DNA of 6,217 nucleotides, taken from the NCBI GenBank assembly GCA_022712475.1, contig JALAGK010000307.1:1-6217 (forward strand). Reading direction: 5' to 3'. Numbering within the stretch: the first letter of the stretch is position 1; each line of letters opens with the position of its first letter. The stretch comes from Enterobacteriaceae bacterium. GTDB taxonomy: Bacteria; Pseudomonadota; Gammaproteobacteria; Enterobacterales; Enterobacteriaceae. This document shows, piece after piece, positions 1 to 4,208 of the stretch. The notes beneath the pieces are model-generated. The model saw only the letters and a program-made list of their open reading frames with translations, searched no databases and had not been told where the DNA came from. The position numbers and the translations under genes were made by a program.

Positions 1-93
1 AGTATAGTTTATGCCATTGTAAAAAACAGAGCGAGCCAGAGCGATTTCACCAATAGTAAGCGCTCTGGATGAACCTTCCTTTAATTTTGTCAT
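1..93 (-). CDS. N-terminal fragment of a putative Vgr-related T6SS cargo/effector protein (runs off the window)
   Basis: An ATG at 91-93 (minus strand) opens 31 codons that reach base 1 without a stop. The protein begins MTKLKEGSSRALTIGE and continues IALARSVFYNGINYT. The pattern LT-x-GE-x-ALA-x-SVF-x3-I-x-Y resembles, from memory, the start of a family of small T6SS-cluster proteins annotated as Vgr-related or Rhs-associated. A similar segment precedes the metallopeptidase-like C-terminal domain of VgrG2b. The frame stays open upstream to a TAG at 190-192, but it contains no other ATG, GTG or TTG, so 93 is the only canonical start. The Shine-Dalgarno is weak: GGTGG at 103-107, nine bases upstream. 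The gene lies on the same strand as the T6SS operon, beyond its terminator, so it needs its own promoter or read-through. An HExxH zinc motif, if present, would be outside the window. That this is a real gene is fairly likely; the effector role is inference. Confidence 0.55.
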   Translation of the reverse strand, partial: MTKLKEGSSRALTIGEIALARSVFYNGINYT

Positions 94-325
94 CTCGTTG
101 ATCCACCATGATGATAGGCAGGGCGTCTCTCCTGCTACAGAAACGTATATTGCCAGAATGGTTTTATATCCTGATTGTGGCTGTTTACTCTATTTTCTGC
201 CAGCCGTTGATAGATGCACCTGTTATTACTGTTTAGCTTTTACTTCAGATGCAATAGCCTGTTCTGCCTGATGGCGGTTTCGCTCCTTTGACTTAAATAA
301 TCAAAGTAAGGTTAATGCGAAAAAT
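94..325. other. Region between the T6SS terminator and the next gene
   Basis: This stretch has no complete convincing gene. On the minus strand it holds, in order, a dyad CTTTGA/TCAAAG (286-291 and 301-306, 9-base loop), an AAAGGAG sequence (283-289) with no suitable start codon after it, a short open frame ending in tandem TAA stops (223-228), and a TATAAA hexamer (163-168). The hexamer could be a -10 box for the gene starting at 93, but I see no acceptable -35 box 15 to 19 bases upstream of it. Any promoter for the downstream gene should lie here, but its position is not resolved. Confidence 0.4.
226..300 (-). pseudogene. Possible C-terminal remnant of a lost gene
   Basis: From 300 down to 229 the minus strand reads 24 open codons, LFKSKERNRHQAEQ then AIASEVKAKQ, followed by two consecutive TAA codons (223-228). 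The charged, alanine- and glutamine-rich composition and the double stop look like the natural end of a protein. However, the frame is closed on its 5' side by TGA at 301-303 and has no start codon. A perfect AAAGGAG lies inside it at 283-289, but no ATG, GTG or TTG follows at usable spacing. The reading is that the 5' part of an older gene was lost when the T6SS operon end was joined here. The stretch is too short to assign to a family, and it could be chance. Confidence 0.22.
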
Positions 326-347
326 TGCCGACTCGATAGAGTCGGCA
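326..347 (-). terminator. Rho-independent terminator of the T6SS operon
   Basis: The stem is a perfect 9-bp inverted repeat (TGCCGACTC at 326-334, GAGTCGGCA at 339-347) with a four-base loop at 335-338. Read on the minus strand, the stem is followed by A then a run of five T (320-324). It begins nine bases after the tssC stop codon. In the opposite direction the stem is followed by mixed sequence, so it acts mainly on the minus-strand transcript. It marks tssC as the last gene of the operon. Confidence 0.88.
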
Positions 348-355
348 TGATTAAA

Positions 356-1855
356 TTATGCGTTTTCTGCCTTGAGGGACGGCAGCTTAGACACCAGGCG
401 CAGCGACACCGTCAGGCCTTCCAGTTGGTAATGCGGGCGCAGGAAGAATTTTGCGGTGTAGTAACCAGGATTGTCTTCAATCTCCGCGACCTGTACTTCG
501 GCTGCTGCAAGCGGCTTGCGGGATTTGGTTTCCTGCGAGGAGTTGGCAGGATCGCCATCAACGTAGTTCATTACCCAGTCGTTCAGCCAGCGTTCCATAT
601 CGTCGCGTTCGCGAAAGGAACCGATTTTGTCGCGCACGATGCATTTGAGGTAGTGCGCAAAGCGGCAGCAGGCGAACAGATAAGGCAGGCGGGCAGCCAG
701 GCGGGCATTGGCGGTGGCATCCGGGTCGTAGTATTCAGCTGGTTTTTGCAGCGACTGTGCGCCTATAAAGGCGGCAAAGTCGGAGTTTTTGCGATGTACC
801 AGCGGCATAAAGCCGTTTTTTGCAAGCTCTGCCTCACGGCGATCGCTGATGGCAATCTCCGTCGGACATTTCATATCTACGCCGCCGTCGTCGCTCGGGA
901 ATGTGTGGCAGGGCAGACTTTCTACAGCACCACCGGATTCCACGCCGCGAATAGAGGTACACCAGCCGTACTCTTTAAATGAGCGGTTGATGTTTGCCGC
1001 CATTGCATAGGCTGCGTTGGCCCAGGTGTAATGGCTGTGGTCTGCGCCATCGGTTTCCTCTTCAAAATCGAAGCTGTCGACCGGATTGGTCCGGATACCG
1101 TAAGGCAAGCGAGAGAGAAAGCGTGGCATCACCAGTCCCAGATAGCGGGCATCTTCTGATTCACGCAGCGAGCGCCAGGCCGCATATTCGGTATTCTGGA
1201 AGATTTTGGTCAGATCGCGCGGGTTCGCCAGCTCTTGCCAGGACTCCATCTGCATTACGCTCGGGGCGGCAGCGGTGATGAATGGACAGTGTGCGGCAGC
1301 ACCGATGCGTGCCATTTCGCCAAGTAGTTCCACATCCTGCGGGCTATGGTCAAAATAGTAATCGCCAACCAGGCACCCAAAAGGCTGGCCGCCAAATTGT
1401 CCGTACTCTTCTTCGTAGATTTTTTTAAAAATCGGGCTTTGGTCCCAACCAACCCCCTTATAACGCTTCAGTGTGCGGCCCAGCTCCTGACGGCTGATGC
1501 TCATAAAACGGATTTTAAGCATCTCGTCGGTTTCAGTATTGTTAACCAGATAATGCAGGCCACGCCAGGCACCTTCGAGTTTCTGAAATTCGTCATGGTG
1601 AATTATCTGATTAATCTGCTGAGACAGCTTTTCATCAATGCCGGCAATAAGATTCTGGATAGTGCGATAGGTATCAGAGGAAAACGTGACGGTGTTCTCC
1701 AGCGCCTGCTGCGCCAGTGTTTTAACCGCACTTTCGACCGCCGAGCGCGCCTGGTCAGTTTTGGGGCGAAACTCTTTTGTCAGCAGCGCGCTAAATTCGT
1801 CCTGGCTAAAGGAGGATTGTTGTTGGCTTTCTTGCTGTTGAGACAGTGTATTCAT
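356..1855 (-). CDS. tssC: T6SS contractile sheath large subunit TssC (VipB/ImpD family)
   Basis: The 499-residue product has the usual length for the family. With TssB it forms the cytoplasmic contractile sheath around the Hcp tube; contraction drives the spike out of the cell and ClpV recycles the sheath. Visible features are a Gln/Ser-rich N-terminus, then DEFSALLTKEFRPKT (residues 19-33) where the family has its ClpV-recognised helix. The core motifs follow: FQKLEGAWRGLHYLV (90-104), QFGGQPFGCLVGDYYFDH (153-170) and PTEIAISDRREAELAKNGF (331-349). The conserved end is FFLRPHYQLEGLTVSLRLVSKLP (about 470-492). The start lies three bases after the tssB stop, and its Shine-Dalgarno GAGGAA (1862-1867) sits inside the end of tssB, so translation of the two is probably coupled. 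It is the last gene before the terminator. Assignment is firm. A T5A7 tract in codons 143-146 (1420-1431) is noted as a finding. Confidence 0.97.
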   Translation of the reverse strand: MNTLSQQQESQQQSSFSQDEFSALLTKEFRPKTDQARSAVESAVKTLAQQALENTVTFSSDTYRTIQNLIAGIDEKLSQQINQIIHHDEFQKLEGAWRGLHYLVNNTETDEMLKIRFMSISRQELGRTLKRYKGVGWDQSPIFKKIYEEEYGQFGGQPFGCLVGDYYFDHSPQDVELLGEMARIGAAAHCPFITAAAPSVMQMESWQELANPRDLTKIFQNTEYAAWRSLRESEDARYLGLVMPRFLSRLPYGIRTNPVDSFDFEEETDGADHSHYTWANAAYAMAANINRSFKEYGWCTSIRGVESGGAVESLPCHTFPSDDGGVDMKCPTEIAISDRREAELAKNGFMPLVHRKNSDFAAFIGAQSLQKPAEYYDPDATANARLAARLPYLFACCRFAHYLKCIVRDKIGSFRERDDMERWLNDWVMNYVDGDPANSSQETKSRKPLAAAEVQVAEIEDNPGYYTAKFFLRPHYQLEGLTVSLRLVSKLPSLKAENA

Positions 1856-1858
1856 CGC

Positions 1859-2383
1859 TTATTCCTCGTTATCCGTGGCGTTGTCGCTGGGTTTCGGCAT
1901 CTGGCTCAAAGATTGCAATAGCGTTGGGTCCTGAAGAATTTTGGCGATAAGTTCCTCAGCGCCATTTTTGCCGTCCATATAGGTCAGCAGGTTAGAAAGC
2001 TGAGTACGAGCTTCCAGTAACTTGTTGAGCGGTTCGACCTTGCGGGCGACGGCATCAGGTAAAAAGTCATCCATGCTGTTAAACGTCAGTTCAACGTTCA
2101 GCGAGCCTTCACCAGTCAGCGTGTTATTGGCGACAAACGCTACACGTGGCTTAAGCGACTTCATGCGATCATCAAAGTTATCAATGTCGATATCGAGAAA
2201 TTTGCGCTCATCCACAGGCGCCTGGTCTTCCAGCGGCTTACCGACCAAATCGGCCATGACACCCATTACAAACGGCAACTGAATTTTGCGTTCTGCACCG
2301 TAAATCTCAACGTCATATTCGATCTGCACGCGGGGAGCCCGGTTTCGTGCAATAAATTTCTGCCCACTGTGAGTTTTTGCCAT
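1859..2383 (-). CDS. tssB: T6SS contractile sheath small subunit TssB (VipA/ImpC family)
   Basis: The product has 174 residues from the chosen start, normal for TssB, the partner of TssC in the sheath. Diagnostic stretches are QKFIARNRAPRVQIEYDVE near the N-terminus, the LPFVMGVMADLVGKP segment, KFLDIDIDNFDDRMK, and the NVELTF/MDDFLPDAVARKVEPL block. A helical C-terminal part follows (LLEARTQLSNLLTYMDGK), then a Pro- and Asp-rich tail. An in-frame ATG also exists four codons earlier (2393-2395), but it overlaps the GGAG Shine-Dalgarno (2390-2393), which is six bases from the ATG at 2381-2383, so the later ATG is preferred. tssC follows after three bases. The 69-base spacer from tssA is the only wide gap in the operon and contains an inverted repeat. 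Assignment is firm. Confidence 0.97.
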   Translation of the reverse strand: MAKTHSGQKFIARNRAPRVQIEYDVEIYGAERKIQLPFVMGVMADLVGKPLEDQAPVDERKFLDIDIDNFDDRMKSLKPRVAFVANNTLTGEGSLNVELTFNSMDDFLPDAVARKVEPLNKLLEARTQLSNLLTYMDGKNGAEELIAKILQDPTLLQSLSQMPKPSDNATDNEE

Positions 2384-2389
2384 GGTGTT

Positions 2390-2393
2390 CTCC
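2390..2393 (-). promoter_or_regulatory. Shine-Dalgarno of tssB that decides its start
   Basis: GGAG on the minus strand is separated by six bases from the ATG at 2381-2383. The upstream in-frame ATG at 2393-2395 shares its G with this site and has no comparable Shine-Dalgarno of its own (GCGC and TTTAA lie before it). The shorter TssB, beginning MAKTHSGQKF, is therefore favoured. Confidence 0.7.
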
Positions 2394-2404
2394 ATTAAAC
2401 ATGC

Positions 2405-2435
2405 GCAATGTAACGACGGGCTTCATGCCCATTGC
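2405..2435 (-). repeat. Inverted repeat in the tssA-tssB spacer
   Basis: On the minus strand, GGGC and GCCC (2427-2430 and 2418-2421) pair around a five-base loop ATGAA. They can extend by a T-G wobble and an A-T pair. An outer pair GCAAT/ATTGC (2431-2435 and 2405-2409) can add a second stem with an eight-base bulge, competing with the two weakest inner pairs. No T run follows, so it is not a standard terminator. It could be an mRNA stability or processing element ahead of the sheath genes; that role is inference. Confidence 0.4.
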
Positions 2436-2452
2436 TTTAAAGTGAGAGCGCG

Positions 2453-3472
2453 TTATTCGCTGCGCCCAAAAATATTCTCCAGCTGGTGGATGCGGTCCGG
2501 TGCCAGATCGCGAATCATTTCCATAAAATTGAGCTCAATAACCTTCTGCATTCGGTCAATCATGAGTGGAGCTGGGTGGCTTGGCTCATGGCGTAAAAAA
2601 TACTGTTTTACTTTTTCAAGCATGAGCTGTGCTTCTGAGCGGCTGGTGAGGTTGACATTACGCCAGTCCACATTAAGCGATGGTGCAACAGTTGGTGCTG
2701 TCGGCGCGCTCGCGTTGGCGGGGGCTGATGTTTCGGTTGTGTGCGGGATAAACGAATGAATATCGGTACTGCGGCAGGCATCTGCGACAACGGAGAACGT
2801 TTTGCGCAGCTGTCCAGTCTCAGGCGCACCACCTGCCCCTAATTCTTTGACCAGCAGGTCATGAATGCTTTGCAGGCGTTGTTGACTCTGAAGTAGGGCC
2901 TCAATACCGGGCTGGCCGCCGCGGGACAATTCATCGGCAAGCCGTGCACGTCCACCAGGATAATTGGGACTTTCACTCTTGCTGCCATCAAGTAGCGCCT
3001 GGGCATCACGTAGCGTGATTTCTCCACTGGTATTGCGTAGCAGACTGCACTGGTACAGCGTGGTGACGAGAGCAGATCTATCGCCCAGCCCAGCCAGGGA
3101 ATTTATGCGGTAAAACGGGTCGTGCTCGCCTGCGTCTTCAAGCTGCGGATGAAGCGTCTCCCAGTAGCGCTCAAGGGTGCTTTGCAACAGTTCAAGTCCA
3201 TTGGCATATCCCGGCAGGCCGCGGCGCTTCGTCCAGGCATGAGTCAGAGCAATGATGACGCGTAAATCTTTGGTGCGGGCAAGCAGGTCGACGGCAAGGT
3301 TCTCAACCGTCATCCAGTCCGCCGGTTCTGCCGGAATGATTGTGTCGCCGAACTGTTGTTCTGCTTTTCCCTGACTTGCCAGCTCCATTGCTTGAAAATC
3401 GGCGTCATACTCCAGATTTTCTCCACTGGGCGCGTTGGCGCAGACAGGGGCGAGCAGTGCTTCAATATCCAT
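2453..3472 (-). CDS. tssA: T6SS baseplate/sheath-assembly protein TssA (ImpA family, short TssA1-like type)
   Basis: From the preferred start (MDIEALLAPV) the protein has 339 residues. TssA proteins connect membrane complex, baseplate and growing sheath; the short type resembles Pseudomonas TssA1 (344 residues), whose C-terminal domain forms a ring. Visible parts are an ImpA N-terminal domain over about residues 6-130 (SGENLEYDADFQAME, PADWMTVENLAVDLL, TKDLRVIIALTHAWTKRRG, DPFYRINSLAGL) and a middle helical region. An Ala/Pro/Thr-rich linker follows (about 245-266), then a C-terminal domain (SRSEAQLMLEKVKQYF, HPAPLMIDRMQKVIELNFMEM). An earlier in-frame ATG at 3476-3478 would add two residues (MQ), but the AGG at 3480-3482 is only one base from it and seven bases from the ATG at 3470-3472. 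tagF ends 12 bases upstream. No C-terminal hydrophobic extension of the long TssA type is present. Assignment is firm; the start is moderately sure. Confidence 0.94.
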   Translation of the reverse strand: MDIEALLAPVCANAPSGENLEYDADFQAMELASQGKAEQQFGDTIIPAEPADWMTVENLAVDLLARTKDLRVIIALTHAWTKRRGLPGYANGLELLQSTLERYWETLHPQLEDAGEHDPFYRINSLAGLGDRSALVTTLYQCSLLRNTSGEITLRDAQALLDGSKSESPNYPGGRARLADELSRGGQPGIEALLQSQQRLQSIHDLLVKELGAGGAPETGQLRKTFSVVADACRSTDIHSFIPHTTETSAPANASAPTAPTVAPSLNVDWRNVNLTSRSEAQLMLEKVKQYFLRHEPSHPAPLMIDRMQKVIELNFMEMIRDLAPDRIHQLENIFGRSE

Positions 3473-3479
3473 TTGCATA

Positions 3480-3482
3480 CCT
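3480..3482 (-). promoter_or_regulatory. Shine-Dalgarno of tssA that favours the second ATG
   Basis: AGG on the minus strand, three bases past the tagF stop, lies seven bases from the ATG at 3470-3472 but only one base from the ATG at 3476-3478. The spacing supports the later start. The site is short, so confidence is moderate. Confidence 0.5.
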
Positions 3483-3484
3483 GA

Positions 3485-4192
3485 TTATTCAAACATTGGA
3501 GGATAAAGCCCGTGGCGCCCCGGTCTGGCACCACCGGCGGGTGAAAACAGCAGCGTGAAAAGCTGGCTGGTGAAATTGCCACTGTGAATATGGGTATAAA
3601 GCGGATAACCGTCGCTGCGGTTTGTCCACCAAAAACTGCTCTGGCGCTGCGGGCTGAAACTCTCTGCAACCTGCGGCCATTCAAGCGTGTTCTGGCAGGC
3701 GTTGCCATGGCCGAGTACGTCAAGAATACCGGCGCTGGTATCATCGCTGGGCGAGTACGGTGGCAATTCGTCAAGCGCCTGCTCCAGCTGTGGTGCACTG
3801 TAACTGTGGCGCACTGCGTTGTGCAGCGTACGACCAAGTTGTTGATACATATTCCCGGCACGTGAGAGTTGGTGGCCAGACCACTGAGCTGGGCTGTAGA
3901 TATACATGGCGCACAATGGATACTGACGGCCTACGCTGTCATGGGCTGGCAGCAGGCAACCCATTTGTATTAGCTGATTACCGAGCATTGGGGGAATGAC
4001 AAAATTCCAGATGGGCGCTTTCTCGAACTGGTGCCCCATTAGGCCTTCAGTATCTTCCTTCTGCCAGTAAAACAGACCCAACTGAAACCATTGTGACCAC
4101 CGCTGCTTGAGCGAGTCAGGAAAGTTGCGCTGCAAAAAATCGCCGGCACCCGGGAGTTTCCCGTACCAGCTTATTGCAGAACTGTTGGGCAT
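3485..4192 (-). CDS. tagF: T6SS-associated regulator TagF
   Basis: The 235-residue product matches the TagF family (DUF2094, also called the BMA_A0400 family). It opens with ISWYGKLPGAGDFLQRNFP, the hallmark of the family, then has the aromatic RWSQWFQLGLFYWQ segment. DSVGRQYPL (residues 85-93) and SSFWWT (185-190) follow. No signal peptide or membrane segment is apparent, so it should be cytoplasmic. In Pseudomonas HSI-I and in Agrobacterium, where TagF is fused to a PppA-type phosphatase, TagF represses T6SS assembly after translation; here it is unfused, and no kinase or phosphatase gene is visible. The start has a good Shine-Dalgarno (AAGGA, about 8 bases upstream) and lies 16 bases after the tssM stop. 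Family assignment is firm; a repressor role in this organism is inferred from homologues. Confidence 0.92.
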   Translation of the reverse strand: MPNSSAISWYGKLPGAGDFLQRNFPDSLKQRWSQWFQLGLFYWQKEDTEGLMGHQFEKAPIWNFVIPPMLGNQLIQMGCLLPAHDSVGRQYPLCAMYIYSPAQWSGHQLSRAGNMYQQLGRTLHNAVRHSYSAPQLEQALDELPPYSPSDDTSAGILDVLGHGNACQNTLEWPQVAESFSPQRQSSFWWTNRSDGYPLYTHIHSGNFTSQLFTLLFSPAGGARPGRHGLYPPMFE

Positions 4193-4208
4193 GGTGTCGT
4201 CCTTGCAG

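Noticed and set aside
21..68. The repeat set near the left edge read as the terminator of an upstream minus-strand small RNA
   Set aside because: The bases are also codons of a convincing conserved-looking N-terminus, and no promoter for a small RNA is evident between 94 and 325. It is kept only as a possible intragenic attenuator.
47..109. Minus-strand ORF of 20 codons starting MVDQRDDK
   Set aside because: It overlaps the edge gene start in another frame, is very short and has no ribosome binding site.
163..168. TATAAA as the -10 box of a promoter for the edge gene
   Set aside because: No sequence near TTGACA lies 15 to 19 bases upstream and there is no extended -10 TG, so it is mentioned but not called.
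108..236. Plus-strand ORF of 42 codons with a hydrophobic, membrane-like segment (WFYILIVAVYSIF)
   Set aside because: No Shine-Dalgarno precedes the tandem ATG codons, no promoter is evident, and it is antisense to the region in front of the edge gene. The hydrophobic run can arise by chance in AT-rich sequence.
347..982. Plus-strand ORF of 211 codons opposite tssC
   Set aside because: It is antisense to conserved tssC codons and its cysteine- and arginine-rich product has no recognisable domain. It is a reading-frame shadow.
1346..1921. Plus-strand ORF of 191 codons opposite tssC and the end of tssB
   Set aside because: It is a shadow of two well-conserved sheath genes, with no start context or family resemblance.
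3310..3861. Minus-strand ORF of 183 codons spanning the tagF-tssA junction in another frame
   Set aside because: Both overlapped frames encode clear T6SS families with correct ends, and this one has no recognisable motif.
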